Under the pieces are notes generated by a model. That model worked only from the letters and a program-made list of their open reading frames with translations, did no database searches and was not told the origin of the DNA. From JBHEPS01 sp046261635 (GTDB lineage Bacteria; Acidobacteriota; Thermoanaerobaculia; Gp7-AA8): 10,114 bases of DNA. This document shows positions 1-6,770 of the stretch, piece after piece. A program made the position numbers and the translations under genes. The stretch covers positions 1 through 10,114 of the forward strand of contig JBHEOL010000191.1 of NCBI GenBank assembly GCA_046261635.1, given 5' to 3'. Numbering within the stretch: position 1 is the stretch's first letter; every line of letters begins with the position of its first letter.

Positions 1-1
1 G

Positions 2-73
2 CCTAAGCTTCTCGAAGACGAAGGGTTGTTCCCGGACGCAAATTTTTCGACTCAACGGGCGAGCGTCGCCTGA
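2..73 (+). CDS. Possible C-terminal end of an upstream gene (partial)
   Basis: Reading frame 2 is open from the window edge to a TGA at 71-73 and would encode 23 residues ending in FSTQRASVA. The peptide is of mixed, unremarkable composition. It ends 29 bp before the TTG start of the next gene, a plausible spacing. I recognise no family, and a 23-codon open frame in GC-rich DNA can occur by chance. It could simply be intergenic DNA. Confidence 0.25.
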   Translation, partial: PKLLEDEGLFPDANFSTQRASVA

Positions 74-89
74 GCCCGCCAGCCCGGCG

Positions 90-95
90 TAGAAT
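90..95 (+). promoter_or_regulatory. TAGAAT -10-like box for the MFS relic
   Basis: TAGAAT lies seven bases before the TTG start at 103, so a transcript starting at the usual distance would begin at or next to the start codon (leaderless). No Shine-Dalgarno sequence lies between box and start. The same hexamer precedes the genes at 3000 (+) and 8435 (-). No convincing -35 box is visible. Confidence 0.45.
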
Positions 96-102
96 CACGG
101 GC

Positions 103-318
103 TTGAGTACCGAGCCGCGCCTCCGCGAACCCCTCGTCACGGTGCGATTCATCCGCCTCTGGGCCTTCGACACAGGGATCGGAAGCGGCTCGCTCGTCAT
201 GGGATGGCTCGTCCAGCACGGAGGATTCAGAAACGCATTCCTCGTGGCCGCCGCCGTCTCGGTGCTCTCGATCCCCGTCTTCCGAATGACCGCGCCGTTG
301 ATACAAAGACAGAAATAA
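103..318 (+). pseudogene. MFS transporter relic: N-terminus fused in frame to the last helices
   Basis: The 71-residue product begins STEPRLREPLV... and RFIRLWAF, which looks like the usual start of a major facilitator protein entering its first helix. It then jumps to AFDTGIGSGSLVMGWL, a stretch typical of the late C-terminal half (helices 10-12). It continues through a hydrophobic helix (residues about 45-62) to a TAA at 316-318. A normal family member has about 400 residues, so roughly 330 codons of the middle are missing without loss of frame. The TTG start is chosen because TAGAAT lies just upstream and the N-terminal similarity begins there. The product cannot transport. The family call rests on pattern recognition, not on a search. 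The heptamer repeat array begins four bases after the stop. Confidence 0.55.
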
Positions 319-321
319 GAC

Positions 322-370
322 AAGGCAGAAGGCAGAAGGCAGAAGGCAGAAGGCAGAAGGCAGAAGGCAG
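322..370 (+). repeat. Seven tandem copies of AAGGCAG
   Basis: Positions 322-370 are seven perfect head-to-tail copies of the heptamer AAGGCAG. They begin four bases after the stop of the MFS relic. The reverse-complement heptamer (CTGCCTT) is tandemly repeated at 567-620, so the two arrays form the outer arms of a large inverted repeat enclosing about 200 bp. A 7-bp unit changes the reading frame with each added copy, so open frames through it (one runs from 204 into the DMT gene) are not coding. Confidence 0.9.
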
Positions 371-382
371 AACAGGCTACGT

Positions 383-538
383 CATCCTGAGGAGCCGAGG
401 GAAGACGTCGCAGGATTCGAAGATGGCGGCCGCCGCCCGCCTCGCGCGCGCCGATCTGAGAGAAAAAGGCTCACACACAAAAATCCTGACACCGCCCCCA
501 AACGGATTCAGGGTAGCTGCGGCGCTTCCCTCAGGATG
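383..538. repeat. Inner inverted repeat (CATCCTGAGG arms) within the heptamer arms
   Basis: CATCCTGAGG at 383-392 is matched by its exact reverse complement CCTCAGGATG at 529-538. Similarity continues inward on both arms (GGGAAG, then CGCAG). The 136 bp between carry no supportable gene. A TCATCCTGAGG-type word followed by GAAG is, from general experience, a common dispersed intergenic element in several GC-rich phyla. I cannot count its copies in this genome. With the heptamer arrays outside it, the 319-671 gap is one nested inverted-repeat region. Confidence 0.6.
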
Positions 539-566
539 CCGGACGGACGGCCTTTGGTTCTTACTT

Positions 567-620
567 CTGCCTTCTGCCTTTTCTTCTTACTTCTGCCTTC
601 TGCCTTCTGCCTTCTGCCTT
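567..620 (+). repeat. Tandem CTGCCTT copies, reverse complement of the 322-370 array
   Basis: Two copies of CTGCCTT (567-580) and four more (593-620) are separated by TTCTTCTTACTT. There is also a higher-order duplication: a block starting TTACTTCTGCC at 561 is repeated at 587 with two extra heptamers. The array is the reverse complement of the upstream one and ends 51 bp before the DMT start codon. Folding of the two arrays could make a long hairpin in single-stranded DNA or RNA. Confidence 0.9.
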
Positions 621-671
621 TTCTTCCGCCTCCTGGCTTCCCGCCCCGCCTTCACCTACCATCCATCCCCG

Positions 672-1538
672 ATGACTGCCGAGATGAGTTCCGAGAGGAA
701 GGGCGCGCTCCTCATCGTCATGGCCGCGGTTCTCTGGTCGACCGGTGGGGTGGCGATCAAGGCGGTGGATGCCGGACCGCTGGTAATCTCGTTCTACCGC
801 TCGGCGATCGCCGCCGTCGTTCTATTCGCTCTGTTCAGGCCGAGGGTCCGGCGGTGGACGCCGGGCTTCATCATCGCCGTGATCAGCTACGCAGCCTGCC
901 TGACGACGTTCGTGGCGGCCACGAGATGGACCACGGCGGCAAATGCGATCTTCATCCAGTACGCCGGCGTGGTCTGGGTGATGATCGTCTCGCCGCTCGT
1001 CCTGCGGGAGCCGGTTCGTCGCACGGATGCGATCTCGGCCGCGGTCGCATTCGGCGGGATGACGCTTTTCTTTCTCGGCGGGTTCGAAGCCCGCGGCATG
1101 GCCGGAAATCTGATGGCTCTTCTCTCGAGCCTGTTTTTCGCGGCGCTGATCGTCACGCTCCGCCTCGAGCGCGACGCGAGCTCGGAGGCGGCCGTGTCGT
1201 GGGGAAACATCCTGGTTGCGGTCGCCATCCTTCCGTTCATTCTCGACGAGCTCGCCGTCGACGCCCGGTCCGCCGGGCTTCTGGTCTTTCTCGGGATTTT
1301 CCAGATCGGCCTGGCCTACCTCCTGTTCGTGCGAGGCCTCCGCTACGTCACGGCCACCGGAGCGATGCTCACGGGCATGATCGAGCCGGTCATGAACCCG
1401 GTATGGGTGTTTTTCTTTCTCGGGGAGCGCCCCGCGCTGCGGGCCCTGATCGGTGGAGCGATCGTTCTCGGAGTGGTGGCGGTCCGGACCGTAATCGTCT
1501 CCCCCCGGCGGAAGAGCCCCATTCTCCCGCCGGACTGA
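672..1538 (+). CDS. EamA/DMT-family permease
   Basis: The 288-residue protein has about ten hydrophobic helices in two similar halves (residues about 10-140 and 150-280), the EamA layout of the drug/metabolite transporter superfamily. The first helix, LLIVMAAVLWSTGGVAIKAV, has the common WSTGGVAIK signature. The second half ends with GAMLTGMIEPVMNPVWVFFFLGE, the usual end-of-domain motif (E-P-V...P-V-W...LGE). It should export or import a small metabolite across the inner membrane; the substrate cannot be told. ATG 672 is used; ATG 684 is equally possible, since neither has a Shine-Dalgarno sequence. The longer open frame starting at 204 runs through the heptamer repeats and is rejected. The gene stands alone between the repeat region and the desaturase. 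Confidence 0.9.
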   Translation: MTAEMSSERKGALLIVMAAVLWSTGGVAIKAVDAGPLVISFYRSAIAAVVLFALFRPRVRRWTPGFIIAVISYAACLTTFVAATRWTTAANAIFIQYAGVVWVMIVSPLVLREPVRRTDAISAAVAFGGMTLFFLGGFEARGMAGNLMALLSSLFFAALIVTLRLERDASSEAAVSWGNILVAVAILPFILDELAVDARSAGLLVFLGIFQIGLAYLLFVRGLRYVTATGAMLTGMIEPVMNPVWVFFFLGERPALRALIGGAIVLGVVAVRTVIVSPRRKSPILPPD

Positions 1539-1598
1539 GCGCCGCGCGAAAAACGATGCGGTCGAAAAAAATGCTGTCGCCAGCACGCCCACGTCGCT

Positions 1599-1638
1599 TA
1601 CACTCCGGCAAAACATGCCGATCCGGGACTCAACCCGG
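1599..1638 (+). promoter_or_regulatory. Possible promoter and small hairpin in the desaturase leader
   Basis: The 192-bp gap before the desaturase contains TTACACT (box TACACT 1599-1604), a weak -10 candidate, followed by a 5-bp perfect hairpin CCGGG-ACTCAA-CCCGG at 1623-1638. A transcript from here would have a leader of about 120 nt. No clear -35 element and no recognised operator are seen. No terminator is evident for the DMT gene. This is weak evidence, listed so the gap is described. Confidence 0.2.
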
Positions 1639-1730
1639 GGGAACATCGCAGTGTGGCACACCGTTTGAGGGTGCACTCGGTGGGAGTCGATTCCATCGAA
1701 GCCGCAAATGACGAAGCTGGAGATATCTGG

Positions 1731-2849
1731 ATGAGCGAAACCGCGACGGCGCACAAAAAAGACTGGGTCAACATCATCTTTCTGACCTTGACCCCGGTGG
1801 TGGGGATCGCAGGCACGGCCTGGTACACCCTCCGGAACGGTTTCGAATGGTGGATGGCCGGACTGCTGTTCGGCATGTACCTGCTGGTCGGGCTTTCGAT
1901 CTGCGCCGGCTACCATCGCTTCTTCTCCCACAAGACGTACGAGGCGCATCCGCTCGTGCAGTCGTTCTTCGCCTTCTTTGGCGCGATGGCCGCGCAGAAC
2001 TCGATCCTCTGGTGGTCTGCCTCGCATCGCGTCCATCACAAGTACGTCGATCGCGACTGGGATCCGTACAACATCCAGCGCGGCTTCTGGTGGGCACACA
2101 TCTTCTGGATCTTCTACCGGAATCCCGAATCGGCGAAGTTCGACAACGCCACGGATCTGCAGGCAAACCGGATCGTCATGTGGCAGCATCGCTGGCACAA
2201 GGTGATCCTGATCGTCGGCGGATTCGGAATTCCGACCCTCATCGGCGCCGCGTTCGGCGACGCGATCGCCGGCCTGCTGTGGGGTGGATTCGCGCGCATC
2301 GTCGTCATCCATCACACGACCTTCTTCGTGAACTCGCTCGCCCACACCTGGGGTCGGAAGGCCTTCAGCTACGAGCAGAGCGCCCGCGACAACTGGGCCG
2401 TCGCCCTGCTCACCCTCGGCGAGGGGTATCACTCGTTCCACCACCGCTTCCCGGCCGATTTCCGCAACGGCATCCACTGGTATCAGTGGGATCCCTCGAA
2501 GTGGTTCATTCAGCTGATGACCGCGTTCGGCCTGGCCGGCGATCTGAAAACCACCCCTGCCCCCCTCGTCGAGCAGGCGCGCATGGACGCCGCAATCCGC
2601 CTCCTCGGTGAAAAGATCGAGCGCAGCCGCATGACGAGCTACGGCGAGGAAATCTCCCGCCGCCTCGCCACCGCGCGCGAGTCGCTCGAGCAGGCGCTCG
2701 AGCTGTGGCGCAAACAGCGCGACCAGAAGCTCGTCAGCCTCCGCCGCGCACGCGTGTTCCGCCGCAACGCCCGCAAACGCGTTCGCCTGGCCCGCCGCGA
2801 GTGGCGGACCGCGATCAAGCTCCTCCAGCGCCTTCCCGAAGCTGCTTAA
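1731..2849 (+). CDS. Membrane fatty-acid (acyl-CoA-type) desaturase
   Basis: The 372-residue protein has the three histidine boxes of the di-iron membrane desaturases, in order: HRFFSH (62-67), HRVHH (99-103) and HSFHH (234-238). It also has NSLAH (201-205) and the stretch after box 2, DWDPYN, typical of the stearoyl-CoA/DesC-like delta-9 group. Hydrophobic segments lie at about 14-31, 42-58, 75-92 and 158-190. It should introduce a double bond into saturated acyl chains to adjust membrane fluidity. The start is set by GGAG at 1719-1722, eight bases before ATG 1731; the open frame extends upstream to 1653 without such support. Residues about 284-372 form an Arg-rich helical tail not needed by the family core. 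No electron-transfer partner is adjacent, although a ferredoxin lies 3.6 kb downstream. Confidence 0.92.
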   Translation: MSETATAHKKDWVNIIFLTLTPVVGIAGTAWYTLRNGFEWWMAGLLFGMYLLVGLSICAGYHRFFSHKTYEAHPLVQSFFAFFGAMAAQNSILWWSASHRVHHKYVDRDWDPYNIQRGFWWAHIFWIFYRNPESAKFDNATDLQANRIVMWQHRWHKVILIVGGFGIPTLIGAAFGDAIAGLLWGGFARIVVIHHTTFFVNSLAHTWGRKAFSYEQSARDNWAVALLTLGEGYHSFHHRFPADFRNGIHWYQWDPSKWFIQLMTAFGLAGDLKTTPAPLVEQARMDAAIRLLGEKIERSRMTSYGEEISRRLATARESLEQALELWRKQRDQKLVSLRRARVFRRNARKRVRLARREWRTAIKLLQRLPEAA

Positions 2850-2853
2850 AAGA

Positions 2854-2873
2854 GGACGAATAGAACCTATAGG
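2854..2873. repeat. Reverse-complement copy of the 9-bp unit, plus CCTATAGG palindrome
   Basis: GGACGAATAG at 2854-2863 is the exact reverse complement of CTATTCGTCC within the tandem array at 2924-2959. It is followed by the perfect 8-bp palindrome CCTATAGG at 2866-2873. The element starts five bases after the desaturase stop codon. It can pair with any of several copies downstream, so a transcript could fold into alternative hairpins. Without a U-tract it is not a canonical terminator. Confidence 0.6.
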
Positions 2874-2923
2874 TAGAACGGGAGGGGGGAGCATTCAGCT
2901 CTCACCGATCAGGGGCCGGTAAG

Positions 2924-2964
2924 GTCCTATTCGTCCTATTTGTCCTATTCGTCCTATTCGTCCC
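2924..2964 (+). repeat. Four tandem copies of GTCCTATTC
   Basis: The 9-bp unit GTCCTATTC is repeated at 2924, 2933 (last base T), 2942 and 2951, with a partial fifth copy at 2960-2964. The array ends 15 bp before the TAGAAT box of the ABC operon, so it may sit under or next to the polymerase footprint. As 9 is a multiple of 3, one open frame crosses it in frame with the ABC gene (a false upstream start at 2940 giving SYSSYSS). Confidence 0.85.
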
Positions 2965-2979
2965 ACCCCCCTGTCGCGC

Positions 2980-2985
2980 TAGAAT
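2980..2985 (+). promoter_or_regulatory. TAGAAT -10-like box for the export operon
   Basis: CGCTAGAAT ends 14 bases before the ATG at 3000, so the transcript would have a leader of roughly 8 nt with no room for a Shine-Dalgarno sequence. The intervening bases are a run of C and T. No good -35 is found at the standard distance; that position falls at the end of the 9-bp repeat array. The box favours 3000 as the true start of the ATPase gene. Confidence 0.5.
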
Positions 2986-2999
2986 CCCCCCTTCTTCGC

Positions 3000-3920
3000 A
3001 TGGACGCCGCAATTTCCGCCCGGGCTCTCCGGAAGCGTTATCCCGACGTGGTCGCCGTCGACGGACTCGATCTCCAGGTCCGGCGCGGCGAATGTTTCGG
3101 TCTTCTCGGTCCCAACGGGGCCGGGAAGACGACGACCATCGAGATTCTCGAAGGACTCACCTCCCCCGACGAGGGAGAGGTCGAGATTCTCGGCATGAGC
3201 TGGAAGCGCGACGGCGCCGCCATCCGCGAGGCGATCGGCATCTCCCTCCAGGAAACGCGCCTGGCCGACAAGCTCACCGTCGAGGAGACCGTCACGCTCT
3301 TTCGCTCGTTCTATCGCGAAGGGCGCGACCCGGCGACGCTTCTGGGGCAACTCTCCCTGCTCGAGAAGAAAAAGGCGCGGGTGGAAAAGCTTTCGGGAGG
3401 TCAGAAGCAGCGGCTCGCCGTCGCCTGCGCGCTGGTGGGCGATCCGGAGATCCTCTTTCTCGACGAGCCCACGACCGGCCTCGATCCGCAAAGCCGCCTC
3501 CAGCTCTGGGAGCAGGTCACCGATTTCCGGGCCGGAGGGGGAACCGTCCTGCTGACGACTCACTACATGGACGAGGCCGAGCGGCTCTGCGACCAGATCG
3601 CCGTCGTCGACCGCGGCAGGGTGATCGCCGAGGGGACTCCATCCGAGCTGATCGCCTCGCTCAATGCTCCCAACGTGATCGAGTTCGCGGCTGACCCCAT
3701 GCCGGCTGAAGCGGAGCTTGCCGCGCTTCCGGGGATGAAGGGACTCCATCGCCGCGGCCCGAACTGGCTGCTCAACGTCGATGCGCTCAGCGAGACCGTC
3801 CCGGCGCTCCTCGGCTTTCTCGAGCGGTCCGGAATGAGGCTCTCCCACCTTTCGACGCACCGGGCGACGCTCGAAGACGTCTTCGTCGCTCTCACCGGGC
3901 GGGATCTGAGGGACAACTGA
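3000..3920 (+). CDS. ABC transporter ATP-binding protein (drug-export type)
   Basis: This 306-residue ATPase has every core motif: Walker A GPNGAGKTT (37-45), Q-loop Gln84, signature LSGGQ (131-135), Walker B ILFLDEP (151-157), D-loop Asp162 and H-loop His188 in TTHYMDEAE. The last 90 residues form the small C-terminal domain found in DrrA/CcmA-like and Nod-type exporters, ending LEDVFVALTGRDLRD. It powers the permease encoded next to it; the stop codon overlaps that gene's ATG by one base (TGATG), implying translational coupling. The start is ATG 3000, supported by the TAGAAT box and the family's usual N-terminus; an in-frame ATG at 2940 lies inside tandem repeats. The substrate is unknown; a drug, lipid or peptide is typical. 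Confidence 0.95.
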   Translation: MDAAISARALRKRYPDVVAVDGLDLQVRRGECFGLLGPNGAGKTTTIEILEGLTSPDEGEVEILGMSWKRDGAAIREAIGISLQETRLADKLTVEETVTLFRSFYREGRDPATLLGQLSLLEKKKARVEKLSGGQKQRLAVACALVGDPEILFLDEPTTGLDPQSRLQLWEQVTDFRAGGGTVLLTTHYMDEAERLCDQIAVVDRGRVIAEGTPSELIASLNAPNVIEFAADPMPAEAELAALPGMKGLHRRGPNWLLNVDALSETVPALLGFLERSGMRLSHLSTHRATLEDVFVALTGRDLRDN

Positions 3921-4948
3921 TGATCGGCCCTGCACTCCGCGAGCTCACACTCGCCCGGATCCGCGAGTTCGTCCGGCAGCCGGAGGCTCTCTTCTGGGTC
4001 TTCGGCTTCCCGGTGCTGATGGCCCTCGGGCTGGGACTCGCCTTCCGTGAGCGCGGCCCCGAGCCGATCCCGATCGGCGTCACCGGGCCATCCGCCGAGA
4101 CGTGGGCGGCGCAGCTCGCCGAGTCACCGGGGCTGCTGGTCCGCGTCCTCGGAGAGGACGAGGCGGACAGCGCGATCGACACCGGGCGGATCACGCTTCT
4201 GGTCCGCGGCGAGGCCGCACCGGAGTTCGTCTTCGATCCGACCCGGCCCGATTCGCGCGTCGCGCAGCTCGAGGCGAATGCCGCGCTCCAGCAGGCGGCA
4301 GGCCGGGTCGATCCCGTTCCGATCCAACTGGTCTCCCGCCAGCAGGCGGGAGGCCGGTACATCGACTTCCTCATCCCCGGGCTACTGGGGATGAACCTGA
4401 TGGGCACCGGGATGTGGGGTGTCGGCTTCTCGATTGCGACCGCGCGCATGCAGAAACTCCTCAAGCGTCTCGTCGCCACGCCGATGCGGAAGAGCTCCTA
4501 TCTGCTCTCGCACATTCTCTCGAGGCTGATCTTTCTGGTGCTCGAAGTCGTCGTGCTCGTCGGATTCGCATGGTGGGTGTTCGACGTCGCGATCCGAGGC
4601 TCGCTCGTCACGTTCGCGCTCATCTCGCTGCTCGGGGCGCTCTCGTTCAGCGCGCTCGGCCTGCTCACGGCCTCCCGCACCCAGACGATCGAAGGGGTGA
4701 GCGGGCTGATGAACCTCATCATGCTTCCGATGTGGATCCTGTCCGGGGTGTTCTTCTCGACCGAGCGCTTTCCCGACGTGATTCAGCCCTTCATCCAGGC
4801 CCTTCCGCTCACGGCGCTCAACGACGCCCTCCGCGCGGTCATGAACCAGGGTCTTCCGATCCAGGCGATTCTCGGCGAGCTCGGGATTCTTCTCGCATGG
4901 GGTACGATCAGCTTCGCGGTCGCCCTCCGGATCTTCCGCTGGCGATGA
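3920..4948 (+). CDS. ABC-2 type permease, partner of the ATPase
   Basis: The 342-residue protein follows the ABC-2 layout. It has a first helix at about 22-42 (FWVFGFPVLMALGLGLAF) and an extracytoplasmic domain at about 50-145. Five further helices lie between about 155 and 338, including MNLIMLPMWILSGVFFSTER, the conserved core region with an 'LSGVFF' motif. It forms the membrane channel with the upstream ATPase. The 1-base overlap with the ATPase gene means no separate promoter. It ends 28 bp before the MFS gene, which is probably in the same transcript. Length and motifs are normal for the family. Confidence 0.92.
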   Translation: MIGPALRELTLARIREFVRQPEALFWVFGFPVLMALGLGLAFRERGPEPIPIGVTGPSAETWAAQLAESPGLLVRVLGEDEADSAIDTGRITLLVRGEAAPEFVFDPTRPDSRVAQLEANAALQQAAGRVDPVPIQLVSRQQAGGRYIDFLIPGLLGMNLMGTGMWGVGFSIATARMQKLLKRLVATPMRKSSYLLSHILSRLIFLVLEVVVLVGFAWWVFDVAIRGSLVTFALISLLGALSFSALGLLTASRTQTIEGVSGLMNLIMLPMWILSGVFFSTERFPDVIQPFIQALPLTALNDALRAVMNQGLPIQAILGELGILLAWGTISFAVALRIFRWR

Positions 4949-4976
4949 GCGGCCGCGCGCGGTCAGCTCTCTCCCC

Positions 4977-6311
4977 ATGACGCCCACAGCCGAGACTCGG
5001 AAACGACGCAGCTCGCCCCTTCGCGCGCTGCGCCACAGGAATTACCGCCTCTTCTTCTTCGGCCAGATGGTCTCGCTGAGCGGGACCTGGATGCAGTCCG
5101 TCGCGCAGGCATGGTTGATCTACCGCCTCACCGACTCTCCTTTCTTCCTCGGCCTGATCGGATTCGCGAACAACTTCCCGGTCTTCTTCATCGCGCCGTT
5201 CGGCGGGGCGCTGGCCGACCGCATTCCGCGGCGCAGCATCCTGATCGCCACGCAAGCGACCTCGATGACGCTCGCGTTCATGCTCGCAGCGATGACCCTC
5301 TCCGGCCGCATCGAGGCCTGGCATCTGTTCGTGTTCGCCTCGACTCTCGGGATCGTCAACGGGTTCGACATCCCGGCGCGGCAGGCCTTCGCGGCCGAAA
5401 TGGTGGATCGGGACGACCTGGTGAATGCCATCGCGCTCAACTCGACCGTGTTCAACACGGCGCGGGTCGTCGGACCGGCGATCGCCGGCATCCTCGTCGC
5501 GCTCGTCGGCGAGGGATGGTGTTTCTTCATCAACGCAGTCAGCTACATCGCCGTGCTGGCGGGTCTGCTGCAGATGCGGCTCGCTCCTCCCGGACCCTCG
5601 CAGGGGAAGGACTCCACCTTCCAGGCGATCGCGGGCGGATTCCGCTTCGCCGGTTCGACCGGCCCGATCCGGGCGCTGCTGCTTCTGCTGACCGTCGTCA
5701 GCTTCACCGGAATGCCCTTCGGCGTGCTCATGCCGATCTTCGCCAACGAGATCCTCGGGCGCGGGGCCGAGGGGCTCGGGATCCTGATGGGGGCCACCGG
5801 CGTGGGCGCTCTGCTCGGATCGATCACCCTCGCTACGCGCGGCTCGGTCATCGGCCTCGGGCGGTGGGTCGCGCGCGCTTCGATCGGCTTCGGGATCTCC
5901 CTCGTTCTCTTTTCCTTCTCCCGCAGCTTCACGCTGTCGGTCGCGCTCCTCATCCCGGTCGGCTTTTCGATGATCGTCAGCATGGCCTCCTCGAACACCC
6001 TGATTCAGTCGATGGTGCCCAACGAGATCCGAGGACGCGTCATGGCGGTCTACTCCATGGTGTTCATGGGAGGCGCACCCCTCGGTGCACTCCTGGCCGG
6101 AACTCTCGCGGACGGCCTCGGCGCTCCGGCCACGGTCGCGATCGGAGGCGCCCTGAGCGTTCTCGCAGGGTCGATCTTCTGGCTGCGCCTTCCCGCCCAT
6201 CGCTTCGTCGCGAGGCGCCTCATCCTGGCTCAGCAGATGGCGGGCGGGGAACCCGCCCAGGAAATCACCGGCTCAGGGGCAATCCCCGACATCGATGACG
6301 AGAAGTTCTGA
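4977..6311 (+). CDS. MFS exporter, EntS/MFS_3-like
   Basis: This 444-residue protein has the twelve-helix pattern of the major facilitator superfamily. It opens with PLRALRHRNYRLFFFGQMVSLSGTWMQ, the hallmark start of the EntS-like (MFS_3, COG-type enterobactin/multidrug exporter) group. Motif A lies in the loop after helix 2 as GGALADRIPRR (76-86), with a second half-loop signature NEIRGRVMAVYSM near residues 345-357. It should use the proton gradient to export a small molecule. No Shine-Dalgarno or TAGAAT box precedes ATG 4977, and only 28 bp separate it from the ABC permease, so co-transcription with the ABC pair is likely. The pairing of two unrelated exporters in one operon suggests a shared detoxification role, but the substrate is not shown by the sequence. 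Confidence 0.93.
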   Translation: MTPTAETRKRRSSPLRALRHRNYRLFFFGQMVSLSGTWMQSVAQAWLIYRLTDSPFFLGLIGFANNFPVFFIAPFGGALADRIPRRSILIATQATSMTLAFMLAAMTLSGRIEAWHLFVFASTLGIVNGFDIPARQAFAAEMVDRDDLVNAIALNSTVFNTARVVGPAIAGILVALVGEGWCFFINAVSYIAVLAGLLQMRLAPPGPSQGKDSTFQAIAGGFRFAGSTGPIRALLLLLTVVSFTGMPFGVLMPIFANEILGRGAEGLGILMGATGVGALLGSITLATRGSVIGLGRWVARASIGFGISLVLFSFSRSFTLSVALLIPVGFSMIVSMASSNTLIQSMVPNEIRGRVMAVYSMVFMGGAPLGALLAGTLADGLGAPATVAIGGALSVLAGSIFWLRLPAHRFVARRLILAQQMAGGEPAQEITGSGAIPDIDDEKF

Positions 6312-6458
6312 GAACGATCCCGCAGCGTGAGCCGGGGCTGAATAAATCGTGAGCTCGAGCCGTTGCCGCAGAGACAGAGGCACCCTGGACTCACCGTGAC
6401 GGCTGGAATCTCCACCTGCCTGCCCGCCATCGATCCAGACTCCCAGGAGACTACAGAC

Positions 6459-6704
6459 ATGGCAGATCCCAACGACAAGGTTTCCGGACAGCCAGACGGC
6501 GAGTACTACGTCGATTCCCAGTGCATCGACTGCGATCTCTGCCGGGAGACGGCTCCGGACAATTTCATGCGCAACGAGGAAGAAGGTTTCTCCTTCATCT
6601 ACAAACAGCCGGAGACCGACGACGAGCGCGCTCTCTGCAAGGACGCCATGGACAACTGCCCCGTCGAAGCGATCGGCGCCGACGGCGTCCTCAAGACCGC
6701 CTGA
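6459..6704 (+). CDS. Small 4Fe-4S ferredoxin
   Basis: The 81-residue acidic protein carries CIDCDLC (Cys22, Cys25, Cys28) and Cys67 in NCPVEAI, the four ligands of one [4Fe-4S] cluster. Cys60 in ALCKDAMDNC is extra and has no obvious partner near the first motif, unlike the disulfide seen in some single-cluster ferredoxins. It is a low-potential electron carrier of the cytoplasm. The start is fixed by AGGAG at 6445-6449, nine bases before ATG 6459; the frame is open upstream to 6363 but that part lacks family similarity. A strong terminator follows, so it forms a single-gene unit with a leader of up to about 147 bp after the MFS gene. The redox partner is unknown; the desaturase is one speculative candidate. 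Confidence 0.93.
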   Translation: MADPNDKVSGQPDGEYYVDSQCIDCDLCRETAPDNFMRNEEEGFSFIYKQPETDDERALCKDAMDNCPVEAIGADGVLKTA

Positions 6705-6727
6705 TCCATTCACGTTCGAAAACCACG

Positions 6728-6752
6728 AAAGCCGGCTTGCGCCGGCTTTTTT
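6728..6752 (+). terminator. Rho-independent terminator of the ferredoxin gene
   Basis: AAAGCCGGC (6728-6736), loop TTGC, and GCCGGCTTT (6741-6749) form a perfect 9-bp stem followed by a T run to 6752. It lies 24 bp after the ferredoxin stop. The A residues on the left arm give a short U-run for minus-strand transcripts too, so it may also serve the response regulator that ends at 6771 from the other side. Confidence 0.9.
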
Positions 6753-6770
6753 CGGTTCTCTCCCCGAATC

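Noticed and set aside
322..620. CRISPR array
   Set aside because: The repeats are 7 bp with no spacers between them, so they are a microsatellite, not CRISPR.
204..671. N-terminal extension of the DMT gene
   Set aside because: It passes through the heptamer arrays and inverted repeats, giving repetitive RQKAEGR-type peptide, and adds nothing found in EamA proteins.
822..2894. Long minus-strand open frame (690 codons) across the DMT and desaturase genes
   Set aside because: It is antisense to two clear membrane-protein genes with recognisable motifs. Its product is a charged, low-complexity mix typical of the complementary frame of GC-rich genes.
2940..2999. Earlier ATG for the ABC ATPase
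   Set aside because: It lies within the 9-bp tandem repeat and gives SYSSYSS residues; the TAGAAT box at 2980 and family length favour ATG 3000.
4908..6200. Minus-strand open frame of 430 codons opposite the MFS gene
   Set aside because: Its Glu/Asp/Arg-rich composition mirrors hydrophobic MFS codons on the other strand; there is no domain and no start signal.
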